Shown here: positions 43,301 through 58,856 of the stretch, in pieces
Layout of the letters: every line of letters begins with the position of its first letter
Position numbering within the stretch: the stretch's first letter is position 1
DNA from: Cubamyces lactineus
Taxonomy: Eukaryota > Basidiomycota > Agaricomycetes > Polyporales > Polyporaceae
Assembly (NCBI GenBank): GCA_022376465.1
Contig: JACDTU010000003.1
Span: forward strand, 1,364,001 to 1,428,000
Length of the DNA stretch: 64,000 nucleotides
Direction of reading: 5' to 3'
The notes under the pieces: model-generated
The model's database searches: none
Told to the model about the DNA's origin: nothing
Seen by the model: the letters and a program-made list of their open reading frames with translations, nothing else
Translations under genes and position numbers: made by a program

Positions 43301-46300
43301 ACAACACCGTGGAAGTTCTGCGTGGACTATCGAAGCGACGTCAATGGACACTCTTACATAGCCCCAACAGCGAACACACCTCAGGATTGCCTCTACCAGC
43401 TCCTCGACCGATTGATGCGGGAACTGGCGGCATTGACTTGAGAGTATTGAGCTCCGCTGCTTGTTGTTCGAGCTCGCTGCGAAGTTCCGCACGCTGTTGC
43501 TCAGAGGTTGATGATAAATTATAGCACTGGAACCGACTGCATCACCCATCGACTGACCTCAGCGCTTAGCTTGTCGACCGTAGCACGCAGTTGGTCTATC
43601 TCCTCTTGCAGAAGGGAATGGTCCATGTCGGATGCCGGGCGAACGTCAATAACCTGGCCAGTGACGTGTTGCACTGAATCGGCGAAGTGTTTCAAGAACG
43701 TGCACCAATTCTCCTCGCTGGGACCTGTCGTCAGCGCCATCAAGCACATCACGGTTGTGAGCACTTACAGGTCGTCAAGTGCCGCAGCCTGCTCGACAAA
43801 GTTGTCGAGTACGGTAAACAAATCAGCTTTGAGCTGCCTGCAGATGTAGCGCTCAGAGTGACAGATTGAATTTCAATGCGAATAAACCCACTGGTCTGTT
43901 TCTCTCTCGAATATATCCTGATACCGCTTCAGCGTCGCGATCAGCATAGGGTACAGGTCGCCGTGCTCTTTAGCCATTCGTAAGAGGTCATCGAGGACAA
44001 CTTCTGACTCTGACCGAGAACGACGATGGTCCATGACGTCTCGCGCTCTCTCCCGCATGTCTTCTTCGTCTTCAAACTTTTCCTCTGTATAGACATCGAG
44101 CTGTGTGACAAGAGACTCGGGTGGCTTGATGTATCGTAACGTCTATTGAAATAATCAGAGCACAGTCCCATATCATGAAGTGCAAGTAACATACCACTAT
44201 GACCTCGTTCAATCCTCGTCGACTGAACTCTTCCCGCAGTAGGATGCGTTCCTCAAGCGAATCAGGACAGTTCGTCAACGCATTGATCAGGGCCATTGAC
44301 GCAGTTCGTGCTTCCCAGGCGCCTGCCTCCTCACTGTCATACCCAGATTCGCTCGTCGTCTCTTCGCCGTCTGTCATCTCGGGCAGCCGCATAGATGCAA
44401 TGAGCTCCTGGAAACGGAATGCCTCCTCGAACTCGATTCGATAGTCGGACAAAGCTGACAGGACTGCCTTGTGCCCTTCCTTCAATGACAGTATGCAGAT
44501 GGCTGCGAGGACTTCAGATGTCTGGGTACGCAATTTCGCGGAGGATCCATGCAGTGAGTAAGCGATATGCGTGATCAGCGTTGGGTGAGAAAGGACTTCT
44601 CGGAAACCAGGCTACAACATACAAATCAGTGCTAGAGTTCGATGCCAGTGACTTAGTCTTACTTCAGTATTCAGTAGAGCACGGAGGCACTTGATCGTCT
44701 CGAGCAAGACGGTATCCTCGACTTCAGTCAGCTTCTTCCTCTTCCCTCCTTTACTGACCAGTCGAGTCAAAAGGTCGCTGAGGATGTTCATGCCTGACTC
44801 TACCGTGATAAACTCCTCTATCCATGCGAGATTTGCCGTAGACAGGTGGACGCGAAGGGATATGAGATGCTTGATGAGCTTCGTGTCTGTGGTACGCCCG
44901 TTGCGGAGTCCGGCAGCATACCACCCAGCTGTCTTCTCAGTTTCCTTCGCCTTGTCCCCGTTTAGCCCCTTGTCACCGCCAGAGGACATCCACCAGCTGC
45001 TCCACAGCCCTCCGGTGCTCTGAGGCTGAAGAGCCGGAGTATCAAAGGCTTTCTCGGTAGGAGACTTTACAGATATCATAGAGTCTCTCCGCCTGCTGCT
45101 AAGATCGACGCTCGAACGGGGAGACTCTGACGGACCACTGGGAGGGGAAGGCGTTCCAGTACTCCATCCAGCGATTGAGAAACGCTTCATGATGCTGGAG
45201 TCGCCAGTAAGCTGAGGAACCAGGCGCGGCAATATCGCTGCTGCGCTTGCTGGACCATACGTCGACGGCGTTGCTGGAGGCTTGTTGACCCGGGCGCCTG
45301 ACGTCCTGGAGAGGGTCGATGCTCGAGATACTTGGTTCTGCTCGAACAAGTACCGTTTCTGTTCCTGGGGTAGGCGATACATTGCCTCTCGCTGTGGACC
45401 CTTGAGCCCTAGATCGTCCTAGCCCACATGAGACAATTATATAGTGACAAATTACTAGGACCTACAAGCATCCGCTCAAATTCGGTGGGATCAATCTCTC
45501 CAGAAGATGGTTCCGCTACGGCAGAGGTGACGCTGTCGCCCGTGTGATGCGCCACCAGTTTCGGCTCACTCACAATCCTGGGTGTCGGCTTCTCCTCGTG
45601 GGTCACGGGACTTCGAGGCCGCATCCAACTGTCCAAGATGCTCGAAAAGCGATTCTGTGAGATCGAACCTCGCCAGTCCATCGGGGCCACGAATCCGCCA
45701 CGATGCGACTGTGGGGAGCCTGACTGTGATTGGGACATCTCGAGTGACTTCTGCTTCGCAGTACCATCCTCGCCCTCTTCACCTTCTTCATCTTCATCGT
45801 CTTCTTGCAGATCTGCAAGCCTGCGAATTGTATCCTCCGAGACATCGGTGGAGGTGGACGATGTACTTCTTGACTTTGATCGACGATACCACTCGTCCGG
45901 AACACAGAAGCGGAACGAACGGCTAGCAGAGGAACCATAGGGGTTGGCTGATAGAGGATTCTCGAGTACCTCAGATAGAGAGGTATCGAAAGGCACTCTC
46001 GTCGCCTCTGAAGATACAGCAAATATAAGCGACTGATACAATTACGACAACGTCGCGCTTGCTTACTCTCATTATGGTCACTCGACCATACTTCTTCCAA
46101 TACATATTCCAGCGAACCACCTCCAGGTACGGGAAGTGCTTTCGTTAGGCCCATCTCGTCAACAACAGCGTCGATCGCGCTGCGCACTGTGCTGGACCTT
46201 GATATGAAGAGCTTCCACTGGAATCCATCGTGGATTTCCGGCACGCGCAAGAACGTGAACGTAAAGGACAGGAAAGGGTGAAGGGAGACGAGTCGTAGCG

Positions 46301-46709
46301 TAGGGGTATGCAAGTGCGACGTGAGTGGGAACGCTGAGAAGTGTCGCTGGGATCGCGCGGTCGGCGAAGGCGCGTTCAGGAGGGGAGCAACGGCAGTAGA
46401 TGGTGGAAGGATGCCTGACCATGGCACAGGTTCATAAGCCGTTCAGACATGGTATATCGTGCGGCTTGTCTCACCATTTCCCAACGCTTCAAGCTCATCC
46501 TCTTCCCATTGCCTACCGTTGTGCTCTCTACGGATGCGCTGCACGGCCCACCCATACGGGTCCAGGTCCCCTAGTACCTCAGCGGTGACCTCCGCATTGG
46601 ACACGAGCGCGTCGAGGACATCTTGCACAGTCCCATCCGCTCTGATCGTGGCAAAATGAAGCGAGCCTCCTGGGACGATTGTTGGCACTATGAGAGGGTC
46701 GGTCGACAT
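40396..46709 (-). CDS. Diaphanous-related formin
   Basis: Nucleates and elongates actin cables for polarised growth and cytokinesis. The ATG at 46709 starts MSTDPLIVPTIVPGG. Order of domains: an N-terminal extension of about 200 residues with two beta-grasp-like stretches (TVQDVLDALV and TVRSAIDAVVDEMG); the GTPase-binding/FH3 block (RYLFEQNQVSRAST, LIKHLISLRVHLSTANLAWI, ETIKCLRALLNTE, GFREVLSHPTLITHIAYSL); a coiled coil; FH1 with several poly-Pro runs at 42304-42731; FH2 from KRLKPFFWNKLNAP through ITRLKDFGDLNKLAKADQYF and LAVGNALNGSTFRGGARGFQ to LRALLAFYGE; and a DAD-like ELDQAIRSMRSGKRRER. More than 15 introns. The product is about 1,700 residues, as for Bni1/SepA. The C-terminal tail beyond DAD is unrelated to anything I know. 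Confidence 0.94.
42304..42731. repeat. Coding low-complexity repeat: FH1 poly-proline runs
   Basis: On the plus strand this reads as GGN/GGC/GGA runs. On the coding minus strand it encodes at least five runs of 7-14 prolines separated by short spacers (for example around GVV, GMG, HPPSAVNGFNGG). They are the profilin-binding FH1 tracts. A length-variable sequence; expect polymorphism or assembly uncertainty. Confidence 0.85.
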
Positions 46710-47230
46710 CGGTCCATGTAGATCCGTCCCAGGCGACGGAGCGCGTTACGCGTTCTGAGGTATCCAGTCGGGTATAGTTCCGGAGCGGTGGTATCTCACG
46801 TTAAGACCTAATCAGCCGTAGGAGAGAAGTCTCTGAGAGTGTGCTGCGAAGCAAAGATAGGCCTTGTGGCCGCGAGTGGAGGAGGAGGCCAGGACGAAGT
46901 GGCTGCAATGCTTCCCGGCCTGAGGCTCATCAAGCGATAATAGGCGCCCAATACATATCGTCATCCATTTCACCGTGAGCGCTATGCGTGAGGCAGCCAG
47001 CTGCAGGCCTCTGCATTCTCCCTATCAATCTCTCCATACTCGTTTCAAGAGCCCCTCAGAATTCGCCATTCGAAGTAGATTACAAGCTTGAAAATGAGAA
47101 AGAGATACAACACAGACAGCGACAATACAGCAGAGTTTCATGACAACGCCGGTCGGACGCAATATGACCGCACAACGACCGCATAACCAACATCGAAATC
47201 CATAAGCGTATCCTACTTGGATGGTCTCCA
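46710..47230. promoter_or_regulatory. Formin promoter region
   Basis: About 520 bases between the formin start and the MCM6 stop, both minus strand. It holds the formin promoter and 5' UTR; no exon recognised. Confidence 0.4.
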
Positions 47231-50542
<3,312 letters not shown>

Positions 50543-50772
50543 TATGGCGGGAATGAGAGGGATAGAACGCGGATGAGGACGAAGAGGGCTAGGACGGGAC
50601 CGAGCAAGACATGGACTTGGACGCGTCGTGCAGAATGAGACACGAGAAGACCGGCCCTAAACTGCACGCGCTCGTGGCGTGCAGCTCTCTCAGTCTCTCG
50701 GGTCTGGGTCTTGCTGCAGCCACCGCCTAGCACTGTGCATACCGCTTCGATCGTTTCTCGTCTACTACAACC
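50543..50772. promoter_or_regulatory. Short bidirectional promoter, MCM6 / phosphatase
   Basis: 230 bases between divergent start codons, so both core promoters must lie here. No clear TATA box. Confidence 0.5.
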
Positions 50773-51922
50773 ATGGACCAGCTAGAGCCTTTGGATCCTG
50801 AATTTGTCGCCGAACAACTATCTCGCCCGCCATTCGTTACGATTCCAGGTGTGGTGAACGTCCGCGACCTTGGGTCATACCCGACACATTATTCCGGTCT
50901 TGTCACGAAGCCAGGCCTCGCGTATCGCTCCGGAGAGGTATCACATATCACTGCAGAAGGTGTGTTTGCGGAGCCCACTGGGAGTGCGGTACGTAACTCT
51001 AAAATCCCCAAGGAATGCTTCGGCTTCGGGAGCTCGGGATCACCACCATCTACGACCTCCGCTCCGAGACTGAGATGCTCAAGTACGAAACGCCAATACC
51101 TACAGTAGATGGCGTCGAAGTTGTGCATATTCCGGTCTTCAAGACAGAAGACTACAGTCCCGAAGCCATGTCCAAGTGCGTCCGAATCCCGTCGATTCAG
51201 AGATGAGGCTGATGGACCAGATGCGGCAATGGCATGCAGGAGATTTGAACTTTACGCGAGCGGCAAGACTGAGGTGTGCCCCTTCAGAAACCACACACGC
51301 GATGTATTGACGACGGACCAAGGCCTTCATGATACTTTATGCACAAATACTAGACAACGCCGGGCCTGCCTTTGGGGTCGTTCTCCGGCATATAAGGGAC
51401 AAGCCGGACTCTCCCTGCCTGTTTCACTGTACAGCCGGCAAAGATCGCACGGGCATACTCGCGGCCATCCTATTGAAGGTGCTGTTCGACATCTGATAGA
51501 TCCCATCCAGCATATCATCTCACAAACCATCGTAGCTCGCGGGAGTGGATGACGAAACGATAGCGCAGGATTACGCTCTCACCCGAGTAGGCCGCGAACC
51601 CGCTCGAGAGATGATCATGCAGCGCCTATCCACAGTGCCATACTTCGCGGAAAATATGGAGGCTGCCCTCAATATGTTTTCGTCACGGTATGTCTTGGCA
51701 CCTGACATCAGCACGTTACTGGGCACTGAATGTAATCACAGAGCGGAGACGATGCTCGCCTTCCTACGGATGCTTGAGGACCGGTATGGGGGTGTCGAAC
51801 AATACCTCATGAACGTCGTCGGGCTCACAGATGACGACATCGCCACCATACGGAGGAATTTCTTAGTTCCAGCACCGCAAACTGCATCCAGTACGCAGCC
51901 TGGAGCCGAAGTACCGAGTTAG
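50773..51922 (+). CDS. Protein-tyrosine phosphatase (Y_phosphatase3 / DSP type)
   Basis: Cys-dependent phosphatase; the substrate may be phosphotyrosine or a phosphoinositide. The ATG at 50773 starts MDQLEPLDPEFVAEQLSRPP. Then PGVVNVRDLGSYP and LAYRSGEVSHIT, typical of the Y_phosphatase3 group. An intron of GTGTGT...CCAAG joins to ELGITTIYDLRSETEM. The signature loop LFHCTAGKDRTGILAAILL (about 51418-51474) has the nucleophile Cys and the invariant Arg. After another intron comes LAGVDDETIAQDYALTRVG, then AFLRMLEDRYGGVEQYL, and a stop at 51920. It has about 290 residues. The C-x5-R loop is intact, so catalysis is expected. Oca-type and bacterial MptpB-like enzymes share this architecture. Confidence 0.92.
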
Positions 51923-52201
51923 CAGCGCCTCAACTCGCGACCCCGATGTTTCTCTGCACCAATTGCTCTCGCATGTTGTTAACAGTATACCACGCCCATA
52001 GTGTACACCCAAGACACTACTGCTCTGTATCATTAGTCTAGGACGCAAGTCGTGCTGTACGCGTATCGCTAATGCCATTCTAGATGTATGAAAGCCAACC
52101 CAATCGCGGCCATCCTGCCTCCGACCGTTACTAGTGATAATGTAGAAGAAAAAGGGACATGATATGCAACGTAGCCTATACTGATGACCAAAACCACATG
52201 C

Positions 52202-55200
52202 TCATGACATAGTCTTCCGACTCAGGCTGAGTGTCCTGCGTGCCTTTGACTGCTGCGCTTGCCCAGTGGGACTAGTCGGCTGCTGCTGTTGTCCTCCCGC
52301 CGCACCGCCGCTGGCCACCGAGTTGCTCAACGCACTTTGCACACGCGCCTTCGGGTTCAACGGCGAGAGCACGCCTGACCTCGACGGCGGGCGAAGGGGA
52401 CGGTCATCGCCCGTGACCTTCCTCCGGGGTCCAGCGGGGGCTGAGTTTACTCCGGCGCCGGCTACAGAAGCGGGAGGCGTTGGCGGTTTGTCTGCGCCGT
52501 TCGTATAGGGGTAGGGTGGGAAAGAGGTGTTGTCTGCACCACCCAGCGCTTGACGCCGAGCCTTTTCGTGCTTGAGCTGCACGGTACGGAAGTGTTGGAG
52601 CAGTTCTGGCCACTTGATATCCTCCCGTCCCAGCTTGGAGCGCATCGTTGACAGATTCCCAACAGTCCTGCACAGTCAAAACGTAGTCAGCTCATGCCGG
52701 CCTCCACACGGTAAATAGCAACTGACGATTTTGGCGCCGAATTCACCACAACAAGTCGATTGCGCAGTGCATGGAAAGCGGAACTTTGAGGTAGCAGCAT
52801 CAACAAGCCATAGAGGCATTTAAATAGATAAGGGTATCTTTCAGGTTCCAAAAGCTGGAGACGCAGGTCTACAACCATGGCAATCAGCACCGAAGGGGCT
52901 GCCGACCCGATTGGAAACTTACATGTGAAAACCGGAGACTCGATTAGCTGCACGAGCTTGTCAACTTGGACAAGGAGTTGAACGGTGATCTCCAGTTCAG
53001 CACTACATGGGAATATTTTCAGCAGCAGTAAGCATCGCGATGGGGGTTGACACCGTACAAGTTGTGCAAGAGATTTGACGCATGCTCATACGCTTGAGCA
53101 AGTAGGCACAACGAGAAGACTGCGACAGGATTGTGGCACCACGATCGGTACAACGTGATGAATAGTGCCTGGCCATCTTGCTGTCGAACAAGCGTGAGCG
53201 TAGGGAATCTCTCGGTAAACCTTGTATAGCATACCCGTGTCTCATGGCTCTTCAGTCGCCTGCGGAATTCCGCCAATTCTGGTGAGGTAATAAGGATCAT
53301 ATTCAATTTCTGGACCATGACGCTGGCGAACTCCAAATCCTACGACACATATGTGAGCATTCGCAACCGTGGCGGAACCTATGGCAATCGCACCTCTTCT
53401 TTCTCGAGGATCTCGGCAAAGGTCCGGTATATCCGTTCAGTGTTCAAGTTGAGACAGAGCTGCCGGATGATCAGGCTTCCACGAGAGTCCAGGAGGCCTC
53501 TGTCTGTACTGAACAGCTCTAGCAGGTTGTTCATGAACGACTTGAAATAGCTCTCTTCTGAGCTCGAGGAAATCTGTGCCAACAGCTGCAAGTCGTGTTT
53601 GATGACCTACGTACGACTTGTCAGTGTCGTTCCAGGTAGCGCAAGAGGAGACGATGTACCTCTTCCGAGGAATCGGATAGGGTTTTCAGGAGTGCAGGGA
53701 ATGTTCCGTCATCCATAGCCAGAATCTTTCGTGGTGCCTTCTGGTGAAGCATGATGAGCCACTTCAATGCAGCCACACGCGTCTCTTCATGCTCGCTAAG
53801 AAATTGGATTGTCAATGCGTTCACCGTCGCCTGATAGTCTATCTGGTCCTTCTCCTGCAGCATAGATGAGTCCGGTGACTGATGCATTTGCGGAACGCTG
53901 ATAGCAGACGTCGGGGACGCTGGTCTGCTGTTCTGCATCTGAGCGATGCCATCTATCGCAGTCATTGGCCGTGGCGTCTCCGATGAGAAGGTGGCAGAAC
54001 GGCCCTTGTGCTGGGTTGATACGGATGCGCGATCCGATGCCGCCGCCTGTTGAGAGCCCGCCGTCTCGGGTGGCGATTCTGGTGAACTCATGTCCCTGCT
54101 CGGCGCAGAGTCCTTGACGGCAGTCGACGGTCTCGACGAACTCAGGTTGGTGGGGACAGGTGTCGGTGATGACGGGATGCCAACGGAGGACGATTTGTCC
54201 GTTCCTTGTCTTCCAGGCGTCGGATCGGGAGGAGAGGGAAGAGATTGGATGACGTTCATCAAGGCTTGGTTCGTGCGGATGGCTGCGGATTGAATCATGG
54301 GTACGTCGTGCGCGAGGTTAGGGAGAATCGCGAGGATTAATCGGGGGGTAAAGGGTATCATGACTTCCTGCGCAATGCTCAAGAACTCGGCCAACCACCG
54401 AAGCGCGGTTGATTGCTGAATTTCGTCGTCTGGTACATTTCTTGTCAGAGCATTGTTAGCGGATTGGAGTTGTGGAATACTAACGTTGGTCATCAAGCTG
54501 CTGGAGGAGAATCTCAACAATCGCTGGGTAGTCAATCCTGACGCCTTGGCCGGGTACCCATGCTACGGAAAGACCATTAAAAGACGTTCTTTCGACGGAT
54601 ATCAAGTCACCTACCGCCAGTATCACGAATGACCTGATCATCATGTCGTTCGTCGTGGCTTTCCAGATCGTTGTCAAAGACATCATCGTGTTCAGTGATG
54701 AACACTGCACGTTCAGGGTGGTCCATCGTAATCTCTGGCAGTTTCTCTCTTTCGCTGTCCTGACGTCGAGACGACTCGGCGACCATCGCATCTCGCTTTG
54801 CCTTCGCCTGCTCTTCTTGACGCTTCTGCACGATGGTCACATCTCGAATCTCCCTGAGGAAGTCTGCCAAAAGACTTTCTGTCGCAACGCGTACGTCGTC
54901 GGTAGGATCCGACAGGTATTTCCTGCAGGGCATTTTGCAATGGTGAGTACGGGAATGCACACCAATTGGAGGTCACGAACAGGAGACCGTCGAAGAATTC
55001 CGGAAGATAGGTGATGAGCTCAAGCTCCGGGACGGAATCGAGCACGGTGATCCACGAAACGAGGTAACTTCGAGTAAAGGGGTTGACGACGTAGATCCTG
55101 TCGGAGAGTAGGGGTATAAAGTGCGCCAAGGAGAAGGCTTTCCGTGCACGGCTGATATCTGCGCCATTGGCCACATCGTCGGGATGGGGAACCAAAATGC

Positions 55201-55896
55201 CATTAACCTCATCTGCTCGTCGCCGGACAGCCTCCGTCTCAGGATACTGCGGGATGTACACAGATGCGGTCTCCGCAACGATGTCCTTGAGCAAACGGTC
55301 CAGCAGTTCAGCGCCGTTCTTGACCGACAGTTCCGAATCTGCGGCGAGCTGGTATGCGTTCGTGATAAGCTGTGAATGTGCTAGGGTGTGCACGCACCTT
55401 GCTGAGCGCGTCAAAAATGGGGTTGAAGTAGACCAGGATCTCGCCCTTCGACACCTTCGCGATGTTGTAGAGACACTCCGCCGAAAAGTAACGCACCCTG
55501 TTCTCAGGATCGGTGAAGCATACAAGGAGCGGGTCAATGAACTTCTCCATGTAAGGGGCAATGTCAACGCCGAGAGCGATGGCGGTCCCCGCCAGGCCAA
55601 TCAGCCCACCATTGCGGACATGCAATGGATTTGATGGGTTGCTGAACATCTCGACTAATTGGTCCACGATCTGGCTTATACGGCGCTGGTCCCCTTGCTG
55701 GTGGCACTCGCGGATTTGCCTGACTGTCGTTAGTAGGCATGGGGTGTACGCATAAGACATACGCACTTCTCTAGTTCGAGAGCAGCGGCCTTCCGCTTCT
55801 CGTACATCTTGTCCACCAACTGCTTGGAGATGCTCGAGTCTGCAAGGGTGGTTGAGAGCACTCTCTAGCAGCGTCCATCGCACGTAGCGTACCCAT
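52202..55896 (-). CDS. VAC14: VAC14, scaffold of the Fab1/PIKfyve complex
   Basis: HEAT-repeat scaffold holding the PI(3)P 5-kinase Fab1 and phosphatase Fig4 on the vacuole or endosome membrane. The best start is a four-base coding exon: ATG at 55896 plus one G, then GTACGC...TTGCAG, giving [18 protein letters not shown], the conserved VAC14 opening. Then [135 protein letters not shown] and VKTLSD-like repeats. The C-terminus (from about 52645) is Pro/Ser-rich and ends LSLSRKTMS at 52202. The middle insert (about 53870-54290) is low complexity. About 12 introns. Near 1,000 residues, slightly longer than yeast Vac14. Confidence 0.93.
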
Positions 55897-56131
55897 CTTG
55901 AGCAACCAATCCTATAAGGTTCTCCGTGCAAAGCTGTCTCAGGTAGCGTGCCAGTACCAGGCAGCGTGAAGCCCATTCAGGCCGAGTGAGGACAAGAGGG
56001 AAACAGGAAGAGTGACGCGCGCAAGACCGCGGCACGCGCAGCGCGAGGCGCGTTCAATCGCCGGGCGCTACTGACTCGGACCTCCTTTCTTTCGTCCAGC
56101 TGCGACCTGCTCGTTGAATATTCCAAAGGCC
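55897..56131. promoter_or_regulatory. Short bidirectional promoter, VAC14 / UreF
   Basis: 235 bases between divergent start codons. No coding exon recognised. Confidence 0.45.
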
Positions 56132-57105
56132 ATGGACAGCGACCACGAAGCGTATATTCTTCTGCTATTATCCGACAGCAACCTCCCAACAGGGTCCTTT
56201 GTTGCGTCTGCCGGCCTCGAGTCTTACGTGACGCACGGCTTCTTCACTGATCTCGCCTCCCTGCCTGTACCGCCTCCAGACAAGATGGACTACACAGTTA
56301 ACTTCCTACGCGATAGCCTCTCGTCATATGCTTACTCTGCTCTCCCTTTCGTACTTGACGCGCATACTATCGTTGAAGAGGACCTCAGATGTACTCAAGC
56401 TGATGAGGACGCTGCAGAACGCGTGCTTGACCGTCTCAAGGAGCTAGACGAGCTATACGAGGTCATGACGCTCAATCACGTCTCCCGAAGGGCATCGAAG
56501 ACCCAAGGCGTAGCTCTGTTGACGCTGTTCTCCAAAGGCTTCTCGAAGCCTCGGCTCACAAAGCATCTACCCGTGTCGGATTCCTCAAGCGTAACGGAAT
56601 CGGAGGCTCGAGCTGCTACACTTGTAGAGCGATTGAAGTTCCTTGTGCGCCGGGAGGACACCCATGGCCACCTACCGATCTGTTGGGGTGTATTGACCGC
56701 ATCCCTTGGCCTGTCTTCTGGTGCGAAAACACCCTTGCTTAATCTGCGCTCCTGTCTCATCACTTTATCCGCTTCCGCTTCGACGTGCGCCAAGTAGAAC
56801 GGAGTCAGTATCTTCATCTGTTCCTACAGGCTCGCAGTCTACTGTCGGCTTCTGTGCGATTGAACACCATCGGGCCATACGCCGCGCAGCAGTTGCTCCT
56901 CCATACCGTACGACCTCTAGTCGAGTCCGAGATGTCGCGATGCAAGCATTTAACAACAAGGCACGTCACCTCGCGCGATCCAACCACAGGAGATATGCAA
57001 GAGGACGAGGACGCCGCTTTGCACGGTCCGGCGATGACTTGGCCTCTTGGAGAGATTCTTGCAGCCCGCCACGATCTGCAGCATTCGCGCATTTTCAACA
57101 GCTAA
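56132..57105 (+). CDS. ureF: Urease accessory protein UreF
   Basis: Helps load nickel into apo-urease with UreD and UreG in the cytosol. The ATG at 56132 gives MDSDHEAYILLLLSDSNLPT, then GSFVASAGLESYVTHGFF, the classic UreF opening. Next VNFLRDSLSSYAYSALPFV, LNHVSRRASKTQGVALLTLF and HLPICWGVLTASLGLS. One intron (GTGCGA...GCCAAG, about 56721-56791) joins S to VERSQYLHLFLQARSLLSAS, followed by VRLNTIGPYAAQQLLLHTV. It ends ARHDLQHSRIFNS at 57105. About 300 residues, normal for fungi. The gene implies the organism can make nickel urease; structural urease genes are not in the window. Confidence 0.94.
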
Positions 57106-57190
57106 GCAGTACACGCGCGTCCGCTATGGATACACTCTAGGCGCCCCGCGATCTTCCAAGATGCCCTGCGATATAGGATACATACAAGAA

Positions 57191-58381
57191 CTATGACGCC
57201 TTGACGAGCGCCAGCCTCGACGACACCTCCGCTTGCGAGCGGACAAGGTTCGCGAGATAGGAGACCATGAGGGTGTCCTGCCGGAGACGTTAGTTGTGCC
57301 GGGAGTAGCGAAGCTGGAGCAGCACATACCTGGAGGTGGGAGTTGAATTCGCCCTTCTCGAGATCCTCTGTGCTCGGACCCAGCGCGTCCATCAAGTAGC
57401 GACCAACGGCCGCATCACCCTTGACCTCACCCGCCAGGACGGACTGCACATACATGAGAACGCGGTCGAGCATGTCGGACAATTGCTGTAGGGAACGCTC
57501 AAGGAGCTCGAGATCGCTGGCAGGGTTAGTGAAAGTTGCACTTCCGGGGTTGGCGGGGGCGGAAGTGAGGAGGTCCACTATGGAAAATATTATGAGCAAC
57601 TGTATTCAGATGCGACAAACGGAGATACCCACATCCACTGCGCTCGGCATCGTTGAACCGGAGCTCACAGGGAATAGGCACAAAAACGCAGTTTTCGGGC
57701 TTGGGGTTCACGCCGACGGGGGAGCTATGAGTATTCCCCGGTCAGCACGCGCGACGCCTATATGTCCTAGTACTGTAACGCACCCAACGTAGGCCTTCAC
57801 ACCTGCCTGCTGCCCTTCTTCGACGCCGGTGTTAATTGCTAAGTGGATTGCTTGATGAGGGGCAGTTTCCTGCGAGTAGAAGTTTTGGATGAGGGCGGAG
57901 TAGGTGTTCAGATTCGATCCGGTCGAGTACCTACATCGCGATGTGTTAGCTCCTTAAGTTCTATCGGTCGAATAATAATGACGCGCACCATCCAACTATA
58001 ACCTCCTTCGGGTTGACCTTGTGGTGGAGGTCGTACATCGTCCGATGGTACTCCATGTCCACGGCGACCTGCTCGGCCGTCTCGCTATGCAGCACTGCAA
58101 ACGCCGAGCGCACTTCCACCTCGCCGTTCTCTGAGCGCGTTCCAAGAAGCGTCCCAATCACACGGTCCTGGGCATCGTTCCTCCGCAAGTAGTGGTCCAG
58201 AATCGAGAACAGGGCTACCGGGTGGACGGTCACAGAAGTCGGGGTGCGTCTGTGCGATCGCGCGTCAGATTACCATCGTTTCCGCCCAATGATGCGACGT
58301 GCGTGCATACCCTGGCGTAGAAATGAACCCAGGCGCGACATTTTGCAAGTAGATTGCGGAGGAGGGTGGGCCGAGCGGCAT
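57191..58381 (-). CDS. Translation initiation factor eIF3 subunit f (MPN protein)
   Basis: MPN-domain subunit of eIF3, which binds the 40S ribosome. The ATG at 58381 starts [19 protein letters not shown]. An intron with donor GTATGC and acceptor GCACAG leads in phase to [20 protein letters not shown]. This start restores the frame where the nearer ATG at about 58343 does not. Then [74 protein letters not shown] and [19 protein letters not shown]. The stop is TAG at 57191. The JAMM metal motif is absent: the zinc-site position reads STGSNLN rather than HxH, as expected for a non-catalytic subunit. About 285 residues. Confidence 0.92.
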
Positions 58382-58535
58382 TTTTGGAGGGTATGCGGAG
58401 GATGAGGGCAAGGAGAGCACGGCGGAGTGGATGCGCACGAGACAAGCGCCCTGGCCGCCAAAAAGTTGTCGGCAACGCCCGACAGCACCCTCAACGCCTC
58501 CTCCACGTCGTTCTGTCATCCCTCCATCCACCAAA
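58382..58535. promoter_or_regulatory. 154-bp bidirectional promoter, eIF3f / TOM7
   Basis: Only 154 bases separate two divergent start codons, the tightest pair in the window. Both leaders must be short. Confidence 0.5.
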
Positions 58536-58856
58536 ATGCCTTCGGAAGAGACAAAGGTGTGCAACTTCCGGACAACGAACGGCAGGACACAACTCACAAC
58601 GCATTGCAGGAGAGAATCATCAAGGCTGTCGACCTCGCTCGTGTACGTCGGCGACAGCTGGCTTCGGATGTCATCGCTGTGCTCACCATTCCATGTCCAC
58701 GCAGGTCGTCGCCCACTATGCCTGGATTCCGTTCATCATCTACGTCGGTTACACCAGGAGCAACCCTCAACCCTCGCTGATCAAGTACGTGGTCTGTCCT
58801 GAGTCGCTCGTGCTGTTGCTGACCCCCTCTGCAGGCTCATTAGCCCTCTTGCATGA
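58536..58856 (+). CDS. TOM7: TOM7, small subunit of the mitochondrial outer membrane translocase
   Basis: Small tail-anchored subunit that modulates assembly of the TOM complex. Four exons encode about 55 residues, too short and split for a simple open-frame search. The ATG at 58536 gives MPSEETK. An intron (GTGTGC...TTGCAG) joins ERIIKAVDLAR. A second intron (GTACGT...CACGCAG) joins VVAHYAWIPFIIYVGYTRSN. PQPSLIK follows, and a third intron (GTACGT...TGCAG) joins LISPLA and TGA at 58854. The GYTRSNPQPSLIKLISPLA ending and the single hydrophobic helix are diagnostic. Its eIF3f and TOM7 neighbours share a promoter. Confidence 0.95.
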
